From the NCBI RefSeq assembly GCF_020733635.1, contig NZ_JAJFZL010000001.1:4588001-4652000 (forward strand): DNA of 64,000 nucleotides, given 5' to 3'. This DNA is from Nocardia spumae. GTDB taxonomy: Bacteria > Actinomycetota > Actinomycetes > Mycobacteriales > Mycobacteriaceae. Numbering within the stretch: the first letter of the stretch is position 1; each line of letters begins with the position of its first letter. Below, piece by piece: positions 20,197 to 28,270 of the stretch. The position numbers and the translations under genes are program-made. Under the pieces are notes generated by a model. That model was not told where the DNA came from, made no database searches, and was given only the letters and a program-made list of their open reading frames with translations.

Positions 20197-20841
20197 ATGG
20201 AATCGCTCATGCACCGGATTCTCGATATCGCGCCGGTGTGGATCTACCTGACGGTCGGTCTGCTCGTTTTCGCCGAGGACGCGATTTTCGTCGGCTTCGT
20301 GATTCCGGGCGAGACGGCGGCCGTCCTCGGCGGTGTCGCGGCCAGCCAGGGACACGTGCTGCTGTGGGCGATGATCCTGTTGGTAGTGGCCGCCGCGATC
20401 ATCGGCGACTCGGTGGGCTACGAGGTGGGCAAACATTTCGGCAGCCGCCTGCTCGCCGCCTCCTACCTGGACAAGCACCGCGGCCGCCTGGACAAGGCAC
20501 AGGAATTCCTGGCTCGACGCGGCGGCTGGGCGGTCTTCCTCGGCCGCTTCACCGCCTTCTTCCGCGCGGTGATGCCGGCCCTGGTGGGCGCCTCCCGCAT
20601 GCCCTACCCGAAGTTCCTCTCGTTCAACGCCGTCGGCGGCATCGTCTGGGGTACGACCTTCGTGGTGCTCGGCTACGTCGCGGGCAACTCCTACGAGAAG
20701 GTGGCCAAGACGGTCGGCCGCGATATGGCGATCGTGGTAGTGGTGATCGTGGTGCTGGCGTTGATCGTCTGGAAGGTCCGCGAGCGCCGCCAGGACAAGA
20801 TGCTCGAATCCGAATACCACGCCACCCACGACGGCCGCTGA
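20197..20841 (+). CDS. DedA/VTT-domain membrane protein
   Basis: Integral membrane protein of 214 residues, likely a lipid-carrier or phospholipid translocase relative. Conserved DedA features: FAEDAIFVGFVIPGETAAVLGG near the N-terminus with the acidic residue, the re-entrant segment GDSVGYEVGKHFG, and FLGRFTAFFRAVMPALVGASRMPYPKFLSFNAVGGIVWG with the motif F-x-R-x2-P. A final helix (AIVVVVIVVLALIVWKV) and a charged tail follow. ATG 20197 is used (probable leaderless); ATG 20209 is the alternative. Converges on the 54-residue gene at 20866. Confidence 0.9.
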   Translation: MESLMHRILDIAPVWIYLTVGLLVFAEDAIFVGFVIPGETAAVLGGVAASQGHVLLWAMILLVVAAAIIGDSVGYEVGKHFGSRLLAASYLDKHRGRLDKAQEFLARRGGWAVFLGRFTAFFRAVMPALVGASRMPYPKFLSFNAVGGIVWGTTFVVLGYVAGNSYEKVAKTVGRDMAIVVVVIVVLALIVWKVRERRQDKMLESEYHATHDGR

Positions 20842-20850
20842 GCTCTCACT

Positions 20851-20884
20851 CCCGGACCGCCGCGCTCACCACCGGCGGTCCCGG
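20851..20884. terminator. Hairpin between DedA and the 54-residue gene
   Basis: CGGACCGCCG-type left arm pairs with CGGCGGTCC (9 bp, then one mismatch and 2 more pairs; loop 10). It starts 9 bases after the DedA stop and includes the last codons of the convergent small gene. Confidence 0.45.
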
Positions 20885-21030
20885 TGTTTGACCGTGCGCC
20901 GATAGCCGCGCTTGTTCACGATCGGCTGCGCCGCCGACGATCTGCGCAATTCGTGCCGTCGCCGCCAAGCGGTGAGATCGGCCCGCTCCGCGGTGTCGGC
21001 GCCGTCGTTCCGAGTCGCTGGGTTCGCCAT
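20866..21030 (-). CDS. Small basic protein, 54 residues, unknown function
   Basis: Not a known family to me. ATG at 21030 is preceded by GGAGGAGG with a 7-base spacer, one of the best ribosome binding sites in the window, and TACTGT (21071-21076) gives a -10 with a short leader. The protein begins MANPATRNDGADTAERAD and ends KHRDRRW. It has about 14 Arg/Lys plus His in the second half, with RRRHELRR and KRGYRRTVKHRDRR, so it may bind nucleic acid or the ribosome. No membrane segment or Cys. The codon bias is normal for the genome. Tail-to-tail with the DedA gene; the gene for a DUF2567-like protein lies upstream. Confidence 0.65.
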   Translation of the reverse strand: MANPATRNDGADTAERADLTAWRRRHELRRSSAAQPIVNKRGYRRTVKHRDRRW

Positions 21031-21070
21031 GGTGATACCTCCTCCCCCACTCGGTGAACCTCCGCGCCGG

Positions 21071-21076
21071 ACAGTA
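21071..21076 (-). promoter_or_regulatory. Promoter -10 of the 54-residue gene
   Basis: TACTGT on the minus strand, about 40 bases before the ATG; gives a leader of roughly 33 bases that contains the GGAGGAGG ribosome binding site. Confidence 0.5.
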
Positions 21077-21292
21077 GCGTCCCGGCGGCCCGGACCACCA
21101 CCGAATTACGGGGCGGTCCGGGCCCGGGAAGCTTTCCGTCGGGTGGAAACCGACCCGACCCGGCGCCGAGGCGATACGCCTACCCGACTCACCCCGTCCG
21201 ACCGCGGGTGTCGCGGTGACGGACGACCCACACGAGACGACCGCCACATCGCGCGGACGCGGCGGCCGGCAACGGTATTCGATGTCCGGGCG

Positions 21293-21931
21293 TCAGTGCG
21301 TGGAATCGACGCCTTGGTAGTGGCCGTTCGCGGGACGCCCGGACGGCCAGGTGTACGGGCCGTAGGACACATCGGAGAGGGAACCACGCGGATGGCCCGC
21401 CGGGCGCGACCGTCCGCTGCCCAGATCCTCGGAGGTACTCAGGGCCGACAGCACCAGCACGACCAGGCACGCCACCAACGGCTGCAGCAGCAGCACGCAC
21501 CAGCCGTCGACGGTGGGCGCCATCTCGACGATGGTGTGCACCGGCGGATTGTGTGAGCGCGGATGGATCCAGCGTGCGGCCTGTTCGCCGAACCAGGACA
21601 TGACCCACGCGCCCGCCAGTGATCCGATCAGCAGTCCGGCGAGCATCAGCGGTCCGCGCACCGCCCGCCAGCGCCAGACCCCGGCCGCGCTCAGCAAACC
21701 CGCCACGATCGCCACGCAGGCGAAGATCGCCACCGCGTCGAACCGATGGGTGCTCTCGCCGGTCAGTGCCGCTCCGCTGCCGGGCTCGACGACCAGGACT
21801 TTCTCGGTGGGTGCGAGCATGCCCCACACCCCGCCACCGACGACGCTGACCACCAGCACCACCACCACGATCCACAGCGCGGCACGCAGGTCGCGGCCCA
21901 CCGGCGTGGGCGCGGCGGGGCGAGAGGCCAT
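21293..21931 (-). CDS. DUF2567-like membrane protein
   Basis: A 212-residue membrane protein matching the position and shape of Rv1591. Four hydrophobic segments are visible: LWIVVVVLVVSVVGGGVWGML, AVAIFACVAIVAGLLSAAGVW, LMLAGLLIGSLAGAWVMSWFG and CVLLLQPLVACLVVLVLSAL, followed by a soluble tail. Start ATG 21931 overlaps the bsaP stop (ATGA), so the two are translationally coupled. Function unknown; constant linkage to bioB-bsaP in relatives makes it a candidate for biotin handling, but nothing in the sequence shows this. Confidence 0.8.
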   Translation of the reverse strand: MASRPAAPTPVGRDLRAALWIVVVVLVVSVVGGGVWGMLAPTEKVLVVEPGSGAALTGESTHRFDAVAIFACVAIVAGLLSAAGVWRWRAVRGPLMLAGLLIGSLAGAWVMSWFGEQAARWIHPRSHNPPVHTIVEMAPTVDGWCVLLLQPLVACLVVLVLSALSTSEDLGSGRSRPAGHPRGSLSDVSYGPYTWPSGRPANGHYQGVDSTH

Positions 21932-22167
21932 CAGCGATGGTCCAGGCTGTGGGAATCGATCACGCCGTGCCGGGAGCATTTCGCCCACCAGCCGTCCGGG
22001 CTCACCTGCACGATCATCCGGCGGCCGCACGCCTCGCAGAAGCGCGGGGGCTCCAGCCCCAGCGCGGCGGCCGCGGGTACCGGATCGTCGAGGCCGACGA
22101 CGATCCGCTTCCCCGTGTACGGGTTGTAGCGCTCTTGCATATCAGGTTGTGGCATCTGGACCACCAT
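21931..22167 (-). CDS. bsaP: Biotin synthase auxiliary protein
   Basis: Small protein of 78 residues equivalent to Rv1590, reported to be required for mycobacterial BioB to turn dethiobiotin into biotin. Conserved segments: [15 protein letters not shown] and [26 protein letters not shown], with a C-x2-C plus C-x2-H set that could bind a metal or Fe-S cluster. ATG 22167 has AAGGGG 8 bases upstream; ATG 22155 and 22140 are further in-frame choices. Lies 71 bases after bioB and is coupled to the DUF2567-like gene. Confidence 0.85.
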   Translation of the reverse strand: MVVQMPQPDMQERYNPYTGKRIVVGLDDPVPAAAALGLEPPRFCEACGRRMIVQVSPDGWWAKCSRHGVIDSHSLDHR

Positions 22168-22238
22168 TCGCGAAACCCCTTATGAAGTGCAGCTCTCCAG
22201 CTGCTCGACAATACCCGAAAGGCCGCGGGGGCCGTGGA

Positions 22239-23252
22239 TCAGAGGGTCTCGTTGAGGGCCTTGATCGGCATCTTCAGATCGGTCAGCAGATCCAGGTCCG
22301 CCTCGGCGGGACGGCCGAGGGTGGTCAGGTAGTTGCCGACGATGACGGCGTTGATACCGCCGAGGATGCCCTGCTTGGCGCCGAGGTCGCCCAGGGTGAT
22401 CTCGCGGCCGCCGGCGAAGCGCAGGATGGTGCGCGGCAGTGCGAGGCGGAAGGCGGCCACGGCGCGCAGCGCATCGGCCGCGGGCAGCACCTCGAGGTCA
22501 CCGAACGGGGTGCCCGGGCGCGGGTTGAGGAAGTTCAGCGGAACCTCGTCGGGCTCCAATTCGGCCAGGTTGGCGGCGAATTCGGCCCGCTGCTCCAGAG
22601 TTTCACCCATACCGAGGATGCCGCCGCAGCACACCTCCATCCCCGCCTCGCGCACCATGCGCAGGGTGTCCCAGCGCTCCTCCCAGGTGTGGGTGGTGAC
22701 CACGTTCGGGAAGTGCGAGCGCGAGGTCTCGAGGTTGTGGTTGTAGCGGTGCACGCCCATGGCGGCGAGCTGATCGACCTGTTCCTGGTTCAGCATGCCC
22801 AGCGAGCAGGCGACCTGGATGTCGACCTCGTTGCGGATGGCCTCGACGCCGGCGGCGACCTGGGCCATCAGGCGCTCGTCCGGGCCGCGCACGGCGGCGA
22901 CGATGCAGAATTCGGTGGCGCCGGTCTTGGCGGTCTGCTTCGCGGCCTCGACCAGGCTCGGGATGTCGAGCCAGGCGGCGCGCACCGGCGACTGGAACAG
23001 ACCCGACTGCGAGCAGAAGTGGCAGTCCTCGGGGCAGCCGCCGGTCTTGAGCGAGATGATGCCCTCGACCTCGACCTCCGGGCCACACCACTTCATCCGC
23101 ACCTCGTGGGCGAGCTCCAGCAGCGCTTCGAGCTGATCGTCGCCCAGGCGCAGCACCTCGAGGGTCTGCTCCTGGGTGAGCCCGACGCCTCGCTCGAGCA
23201 CCTGCTCGCGGGCGGTGGCCAGAATGTCGGTCTTCACGGGTGCCTGCGTCAC
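22239..23252 (-). CDS. bioB: Biotin synthase
   Basis: Radical SAM enzyme that inserts sulfur into dethiobiotin. 337 residues from GTG 23252 (AGGAAGGG upstream); a longer frame to 23300 is unlikely. The radical-SAM Cys motif is CPEDCHFC; other family marks are [48 protein letters not shown] and PRPGTPFGD. Followed by bsaP, the protein that mycobacterial BioB needs. A BioQ-type palindrome lies about 115 bases upstream, shared with divergent bioQ. Confidence 0.97.
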   Translation of the reverse strand: MTQAPVKTDILATAREQVLERGVGLTQEQTLEVLRLGDDQLEALLELAHEVRMKWCGPEVEVEGIISLKTGGCPEDCHFCSQSGLFQSPVRAAWLDIPSLVEAAKQTAKTGATEFCIVAAVRGPDERLMAQVAAGVEAIRNEVDIQVACSLGMLNQEQVDQLAAMGVHRYNHNLETSRSHFPNVVTTHTWEERWDTLRMVREAGMEVCCGGILGMGETLEQRAEFAANLAELEPDEVPLNFLNPRPGTPFGDLEVLPAADALRAVAAFRLALPRTILRFAGGREITLGDLGAKQGILGGINAVIVGNYLTTLGRPAEADLDLLTDLKMPIKALNETL

Positions 23253-23364
23253 AGCACGAATCCCTTCCTCCGGCCTGGGTGGCCGTGTCATTTGCGGCAC
23301 GGACTCGGCCCTACGTGGTTACGCGGGCTGCCGCCTTCGAGCCTGACGCCCGTGCCGTGCAACT

Positions 23365-23377
23365 TGAACGGTGTTCA
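23365..23377. promoter_or_regulatory. BioQ operator, bioB/bioQ
   Basis: TGAAC-GGT-GTTCA in the divergent gap. Same core as the bioF and bioA sites but with shorter perfect arms (5 bp). TAGGGT at 23381-23386 is a possible bioQ -10 next to it. Confidence 0.75.
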
Positions 23378-23424
23378 GGCTAGGGTAGCGGCATCCAGTG
23401 AGTCAAAACACGAAGGGGTAGTCA

Positions 23425-24009
23425 GTGCAACTGCATCGGGCCGATGTGATCGACGGCGCTATCGCGATCCTCGACCAGTACGGGCTCGCCGATCTGACCA
23501 TGCGCCGGCTGGCCACCGCCCTGCACGTCCAGCCCGGCGCCCTCTACTGGCACTTCCCCAACAAGCAGGCGCTGCTGGGCGCGGTGGCCGACCGCATCCT
23601 GACCCCGATGGAGGAACCGGTCGCCGCGACGGACTGGGCGGGGCAGATCGATGAGCTGGCGCATCGGCTGCGCTCCTGCCTGCTCGCCTATCGCGACGGA
23701 GCGGAGGTGGTCTCGGCCACCTATGCGTCCAGGCTCACCACCAGCAAGGGCCGGGAACGCTTGGCCGGCGCCATGATTCGCGGCGGGATGACCCGCGAGG
23801 AAGCCGATCTGGCCGCCTACACCATGCTCTACTACGTCCTCGGCGAGACGGTCGACGAGCAGTCACGCATGCAGATGGACTCCGCCGGAGCGCTCGCGGA
23901 GGAGGATTCCCCGCTCTACGAGAACACCTCCGCCACCGAGCGATTCGACTTCGGCCTGCAGCTGTTCGTGGGCGGTGTGCTGCACCTGCTCGGCACCCGG
24001 GTGCGATAA
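23425..24009 (+). CDS. bioQ: TetR-family repressor of biotin genes
   Basis: A 194-residue TetR regulator divergent from bioB, the position of BioQ in mycobacteria and corynebacteria. The N-terminal HTH is IDGAIAILDQYGLADLTMRRLATALHVQPGALYWHFPNKQALLGAV; the C-terminal TetR_C domain (MLYYVLGETVDEQSRM and ERFDFGLQLFVGGVLHLLG) forms the sensor/dimer part. GTG 23425 has AAGGGG about 6 bases upstream. The TGAAC-N3-GTTCA palindromes at bioB, bioF and bioA are the likely targets, including its own promoter. Confidence 0.88.
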   Translation: MQLHRADVIDGAIAILDQYGLADLTMRRLATALHVQPGALYWHFPNKQALLGAVADRILTPMEEPVAATDWAGQIDELAHRLRSCLLAYRDGAEVVSATYASRLTTSKGRERLAGAMIRGGMTREEADLAAYTMLYYVLGETVDEQSRMQMDSAGALAEEDSPLYENTSATERFDFGLQLFVGGVLHLLGTRVR

Positions 24010-24030
24010 CCGGACAAATCAGACGGTAGT

Positions 24031-24125
24031 ATCCGGACTCGTCATCCCTGGCGGTGCGGGAATCCGGTGTGAATCCGGAACGGTCGCGCCACCGTGACCG
24101 CGGCGCGCCGCGGGAGTCGGACCTC
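24031..24125 (+). ncRNA. Cobalamin riboswitch
   Basis: Adenosyl/hydroxocobalamin-sensing leader upstream of the ABC importer. Conserved pieces read: GGGAATCCGGTG (24058-24069) and AATCCG, the CGCCACCGTGA segment (24087-24097), and GAGTCGGACCTC (24114-24125). The closing stem P1 pairs CCGGACTC (about 24033-24040) with GAGTCGG (24114-24120). ACCTC at 24121-24125 can instead pair with GAGGT at 24148-24152, a possible switch in the expression platform before the GGAG at 24167. Confidence 0.85.
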
Positions 24126-24178
24126 GTTCGCCGGGCACTGCTCTGAAGAGGTCGCGTCATGCCTGTGGAGTTCCGGCG

Positions 24179-25210
24179 ATGATTCGCGTCCGGACATCGA
24201 TCGTCGTGCCCGTCACCGCCGCGCTGCTGCTGGCGGCGATGGTCGTGGCGACCGCCTGCGGGGCCGAACCGTTGCCCATCCCGGCGGTGCTGGACGTGCT
24301 GCGCGGCCGTCTCGCTGGATCCGGCGCCCTCGATTCCACTTTCGACACCATCGTGTGGCAGTTGCGCGTCCCCCGCACGATCCTGGCCGCGGTGGTCGGC
24401 GCCGGGCTGGCGCTGGCGGGCGCGGCGATGCAGACGCTGGTGCGTAATCCGCTGGCCGATCCCTACCTGCTCGGGGTGTCCTCGGGTGCGGGAGTGGGCG
24501 CCGCGGCGGTGATCACCTCCGGATTCTTCGCCGGCGCGGGAATCTGGGCCCTGTCCGGCGGTGCGCTGATCGGCGCGCTGGCCGCCGCGGCCACGGTCTT
24601 CGCGATCACGGTCGCGCAGGGCGGGCTCACACCGCTGCGGCTGGTACTGACCGGAACCGTTCTCGGATCCGCGTTCTCGGCCATGAGCAGCTATCTCATC
24701 TTCCGCAGCGCGGACCCGAAAGCGGCGCAGTCGGTGCTGTTCTGGTTGCTCGGCAGCCTCGCCGGGGCCGATTGGACGCGGATCGCGGTGCCCGCCACCG
24801 CGGTCGCGATCGCGGCGACGGCGCTGCTGATCGTGCACGGCTGGCTCGACGCGCTCGCGGTCGGTGCCGATACCGCGGCATCGGTGGGAGTTCCGGTGCG
24901 GGCGTTGCGCTATGGGCTCTTCCTCGGATTGGCGGTGCTGGTCGGAGTGCTGGTGGCGGTATCGGGCGGGATCGGATTCGTCGGGCTGGTGGTTCCGCAC
25001 GCGGCCCGGATGCTGGTGGGGCCGACGCATCGCCGGCTGGTGCCGGTCAGCGCGCTGTTCGGGGCGTTGTTCCTGGTCGTCGCCGATGCGGCGGCGCGAG
25101 TACTGGTGCGGCCCACCGAAATTCCGGTCGGCGTGCTGACCGGGCTGATCGGCGCCCCGGTGTTCTTGATGCTGATGGGACGGCGACGCTATCGGTTCGG
25201 GGCGTCGTGA
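24179..25210 (+). CDS. Corrinoid-type ABC importer, FecCD/BtuC permease
   Basis: Membrane subunit of a class II importer, 343 residues with about ten hydrophobic segments. Typical FecCD motifs: QLRVPRTILAAVVGAGLALAGAAMQTLVRNPLADPYLLGVSSGAGVGA, LTGTVLGSAFSAM, and VSGGIGFVGLVVPHAARMLVGPTHR. The cobalamin riboswitch upstream points to vitamin B12 or another corrinoid as substrate; without it an iron-siderophore role would be equally likely. ATG 24179 has GGAG 8 bases upstream. The ATPase start overlaps the stop (GTGA). Confidence 0.92.
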   Translation: MIRVRTSIVVPVTAALLLAAMVVATACGAEPLPIPAVLDVLRGRLAGSGALDSTFDTIVWQLRVPRTILAAVVGAGLALAGAAMQTLVRNPLADPYLLGVSSGAGVGAAAVITSGFFAGAGIWALSGGALIGALAAAATVFAITVAQGGLTPLRLVLTGTVLGSAFSAMSSYLIFRSADPKAAQSVLFWLLGSLAGADWTRIAVPATAVAIAATALLIVHGWLDALAVGADTAASVGVPVRALRYGLFLGLAVLVGVLVAVSGGIGFVGLVVPHAARMLVGPTHRRLVPVSALFGALFLVVADAAARVLVRPTEIPVGVLTGLIGAPVFLMLMGRRRYRFGAS

Positions 25211-25995
25211 CGGCCGCCGCGGCGCTCGAGGTCCGGGAGCTCACCTGTGGCCCGCGCGGGCGAACCGTCGTGCGCGGCGTCGATTTCCGCGCCGAACCCG
25301 GCGAGGTCATCGGCCTCGTCGGCCCCAACGGCGCGGGTAAGACCACTCTGCTGCGGACCATCGCGGGCCTGCTGCGTCCACGCCACGGGGTGGTCCGGTG
25401 TGACGGTGCGGATCTGCACGCGATGTCGCCGCGCCGCCGGGCACGGACCGTGGCGGTCGTCGGGCAGGACGAGCTACCGCCGGCGGATCTGTGCGCCGGT
25501 GATGTGGTCGCGCTGGGTCGTACCCCCTATCTGCCGCCGTGGGGTGCGGGCAGCCCGGCGGAAAGACAGGCGGTCGCCGACGCGTTGCGGTCCGTCGACC
25601 TCGACGGCTTCGCCGACCGCCCGGTGCTGCGCATGTCGGGCGGGGAACGCCAGCGGGTGTTGCTGGCCCGCGCCGTGGCCCAGTCGAGTCCGTTGCTGCT
25701 GCTCGACGAGCCGACCAACCATCTCGACATCACCCATCGGCTCGCGCTGCTCGAGCTGGTCCGGGGCCTGGGCCGCACCGTCGTCGTCGCACTGCACGAT
25801 CTGTCGCTCGCCGACCGGTACTGCGATCGCGTGCTGGTCGTGCACGGCGGGCGCGCGAGCGCACTGCGCGCACCGCGAACCGCGCTGAGTGCCGAGGTAC
25901 TCGCGGAGGTCTTCGGGGTGCGCGCCGCCCGCGTACCGCATCCGGACACGGGCGCGATCCACCTACTGCTCGAACCGAATTCGCCCCGGTCGTGA
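25207..25995 (+). CDS. Corrinoid-type ABC importer, ATPase
   Basis: Energising subunit, 262 residues from GTG 25207, which overlaps the permease stop. Walker A is GPNGAGKTT, Q-loop region VVGQDELPPADL, ABC signature MSGGERQRV, Walker B LLLLDEPTNHLD and the switch His in VVALHDLSLADRYCDRV. Best matched by FepC/BtuD-like proteins. Upstream in-frame codons overlap the permease and are not used. Confidence 0.93.
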   Translation: MTAAAALEVRELTCGPRGRTVVRGVDFRAEPGEVIGLVGPNGAGKTTLLRTIAGLLRPRHGVVRCDGADLHAMSPRRRARTVAVVGQDELPPADLCAGDVVALGRTPYLPPWGAGSPAERQAVADALRSVDLDGFADRPVLRMSGGERQRVLLARAVAQSSPLLLLDEPTNHLDITHRLALLELVRGLGRTVVVALHDLSLADRYCDRVLVVHGGRASALRAPRTALSAEVLAEVFGVRAARVPHPDTGAIHLLLEPNSPRS

Positions 25996-26033
25996 CCACC
26001 GATCGGTTCCGCTCCCACGAAAGGCAGACCGAG

Positions 26034-27056
26034 ATGCGTAGTGCGCGATGGCTCGCCATGACTCTGGTATTCGTCACCGCGACGGCCTGCGGAGCCGATC
26101 GGTCCGCCGCGGGCAATCTCACACTGACCAATTGCGGCGAGCAGGTGCGGTTTCCGGCGCCGGCACAGCGGCTGTTCGTCAACGACACCAATATGATCGC
26201 GATGACGCTGGCCCTGGGCGCGCAGGATGCGGTGGCCGCGGTGGCCGGCCTGCCCCAGGACATCGACACGCTGCGCCGGCACTACGGCGGCGCCGTCGAC
26301 CGGCTGCACTCGGTGGCCTCGACGTCGCCGTCGCGGGAGACGGTGCTCGCGCAGCGGCCCGATGTGATGGTGGCGGGCTGGAACTACGGCTACAGCGAGG
26401 CCACCGATCTGACCCCGGACACGTTGCGCGCCAGCGGTATCGCGCCCTACATCCTGACCGAGAGCTGCCGCCCGCATGCCGGGCAGCGCCGGCGCGGCAC
26501 CACCGAGCCGTGGACGGCCCTGCGCACGGATCTGTCCAATCTGGGCGCGATCACCGGCCGTTCCGATCGCGCGAACGCGCTCAACGCCGAGATCGATACC
26601 CGATTGCGGCGGCTGCGGGCCGCACCCCGGGCCGCGACCCCGCCGACGCTGTTCGTCTTCGACACCGCGAGCGAAACCATCTTCTCCAGTGGCAGATTCG
26701 GCGGACCACAGGCGGTGCTCGAGGCCGCCGGCGCCCGCAACGCGCTCGACGATGTGGCCGATACCTGGACGACGGTGTCGTGGGAACGGCTCGCCACCGC
26801 CGACCCCGACGCCATCGTCTTCGTCGACTACCCGGGCCAGACCTTCGCGCAGAAGGTCGACGCGCTCCGCGGCAAACCCGGAATCAACCGGCTGCGCGCC
26901 GTGACCGAACAGCGATTCGTCAATCTGCCCTATGTGCTGTGGACCTCCGGCCCGCTCAACATCGACGCGGCCGAACAGGTCCGGGCCCAGCTCGAACAGT
27001 GGAACATGCTGCCGCCGTCGGGAATCCGGCCGCCGTTCGACGATGCCGTGCGGTGA
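26034..27056 (+). CDS. Corrinoid-type ABC importer, substrate-binding lipoprotein
   Basis: Extracytoplasmic binding protein, 340 residues. Signal peptide MRSARWLAMTLVFVTATAC with a weak lipobox (Cys19). The two-lobe BtuF/FepB fold is recognisable from FPAPAQRLFVNDTNMIAMTLALGAQDAVAAVAG, ETVLAQRPDVMVAGWNYG, and the second lobe PTLFVFDTASETIFSSGRFGGPQAVLEAAGARNALDDVADTWTTVSWERLATADPDAIVFVDYPG. ATG 26034 has only a weak ribosome binding site. Last gene of the riboswitch-controlled unit; ends 9 bases from a convergent gene. Confidence 0.9.
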   Translation: MRSARWLAMTLVFVTATACGADRSAAGNLTLTNCGEQVRFPAPAQRLFVNDTNMIAMTLALGAQDAVAAVAGLPQDIDTLRRHYGGAVDRLHSVASTSPSRETVLAQRPDVMVAGWNYGYSEATDLTPDTLRASGIAPYILTESCRPHAGQRRRGTTEPWTALRTDLSNLGAITGRSDRANALNAEIDTRLRRLRAAPRAATPPTLFVFDTASETIFSSGRFGGPQAVLEAAGARNALDDVADTWTTVSWERLATADPDAIVFVDYPGQTFAQKVDALRGKPGINRLRAVTEQRFVNLPYVLWTSGPLNIDAAEQVRAQLEQWNMLPPSGIRPPFDDAVR

Positions 27057-27065
27057 GCCACCCGG

Positions 27066-28211
27066 TCAGGGAATCCAGCTGGCCTGTTCGGTATGCACCA
27101 GTGCGACGAACGGCACGACCTGCTGCGCGATCACGGTGTTGTATTCCCGCGGATGCTGCCGCGGATCGGCGTGGCCGGTCCGGCGGGTCAGCACGACCAG
27201 GAGGGTGCCGTCGACACCGCCGACGGTATCGATGAGCACCCTGTGGGTGTAGGTGTCGTCGACGACCGAATCGCGATACGCGTTGTGCGGGCGGATGAAC
27301 ACGACCGCGGGACGGGGTTTGTGGTCGGCCGGTTTCGCCAGGGCGTGCAGGTCGTCGACCGCGCCACTGGCGACGATGGCCTTGAACTGATCCTCGATGA
27401 GCCCGTTACTCGCCGCGTCGGTATTGAAGATCTTCTGCCGCAGCACATCGGTAACGGTGCGGCGCAGGGCCGCCGCGCGGATACCGGGCGGATCGGAGCG
27501 GTGGTCGATGAACTGTTCGCGGCGGGAATAGGTTTCGGCCGCCAGCCGCAGGCTGCGGCTTTCCCGCACACCCGGGAACCAGCCGAACCAGCGCAGCAGA
27601 TCCTCGCCCTGATCCCGGCTCTCGGGCCGGACCGCGGCCAGATTCACCGGTGTGCAGTCCAGGATCACCGCAGACAGGGTGCGAGTGCTGTGGGTGTGGA
27701 TGTGCTTGGCGATCTCGAGCGCCACCACCCCGCCCATACTGTGCCCGACCAGGACGACGTTGTGAATGCGGGCGGCCTCGGTGACCCGGATGATCAGATC
27801 GCTGATGACCTTGGTGTCGATACCGGTGTTGTCGTAGCGCACCGCCCACACCGACCCGAGCTGTCGCAGCGAGGGCAGCGACCGCGCGGTGTCGGAGGCG
27901 TCGAGTCCACCCAGGCCGACCAGATCGAAGACCGCGGTATCGCGATGGGCCGCGTCCACCGGGCTCGCGATCGGCAGTACCGCCGGATCGGTCCGGGCCA
28001 GCCGCGCCTGCTCCGGGCCGATGTCGTGCTGCAGGTACTGACCGAACAGCACCAGGACGACGATCGGCACCAGCAACAGCTGCAACAGGACTCTTCGGGT
28101 TCGGCCCAGCGTCCGCCACCGGTGTCCCACACCGGTTTCGGCCAAGCGTGCTCGTCGACGCGCATCGTCGTAATCCGCGACCGTGGACGGGTGCCGTTCG
28201 TGCATAGGCAT
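27066..28211 (-). CDS. Membrane-anchored alpha/beta hydrolase
   Basis: Esterase/lipase-like protein, 381 residues, substrate unknown. A short cytoplasmic start precedes one membrane helix (VLLQLLLVPIVVLVLFGQYL), placing the catalytic domain outside. The nucleophile elbow is GHSMGG within VVLVGHSMGGVVALEIA; an Asp is available in ILDCTPVNL or nearby and the His is probably in RTGHADPRQHP. Start: ATG 28211 is preferred because TACAGT lies 8 bases upstream (leaderless); ATG 28217 and 28205 are alternatives. Convergent with the B12 importer. Confidence 0.75.
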   Translation of the reverse strand: MPMHERHPSTVADYDDARRRARLAETGVGHRWRTLGRTRRVLLQLLLVPIVVLVLFGQYLQHDIGPEQARLARTDPAVLPIASPVDAAHRDTAVFDLVGLGGLDASDTARSLPSLRQLGSVWAVRYDNTGIDTKVISDLIIRVTEAARIHNVVLVGHSMGGVVALEIAKHIHTHSTRTLSAVILDCTPVNLAAVRPESRDQGEDLLRWFGWFPGVRESRSLRLAAETYSRREQFIDHRSDPPGIRAAALRRTVTDVLRQKIFNTDAASNGLIEDQFKAIVASGAVDDLHALAKPADHKPRPAVVFIRPHNAYRDSVVDDTYTHRVLIDTVGGVDGTLLVVLTRRTGHADPRQHPREYNTVIAQQVVPFVALVHTEQASWIP

Positions 28212-28219
28212 CCCCATCC

Positions 28220-28225
28220 ACTGTA
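28220..28225 (-). promoter_or_regulatory. Leaderless -10 element (27066-28211 gene)
   Basis: TACAGT on the minus strand, 8 bases before ATG 28211. Confidence 0.4.
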
Positions 28226-28270
28226 AGGATGACCGAATCCGCCGCACATGCGCGACGGCGCCGAGGCGGG

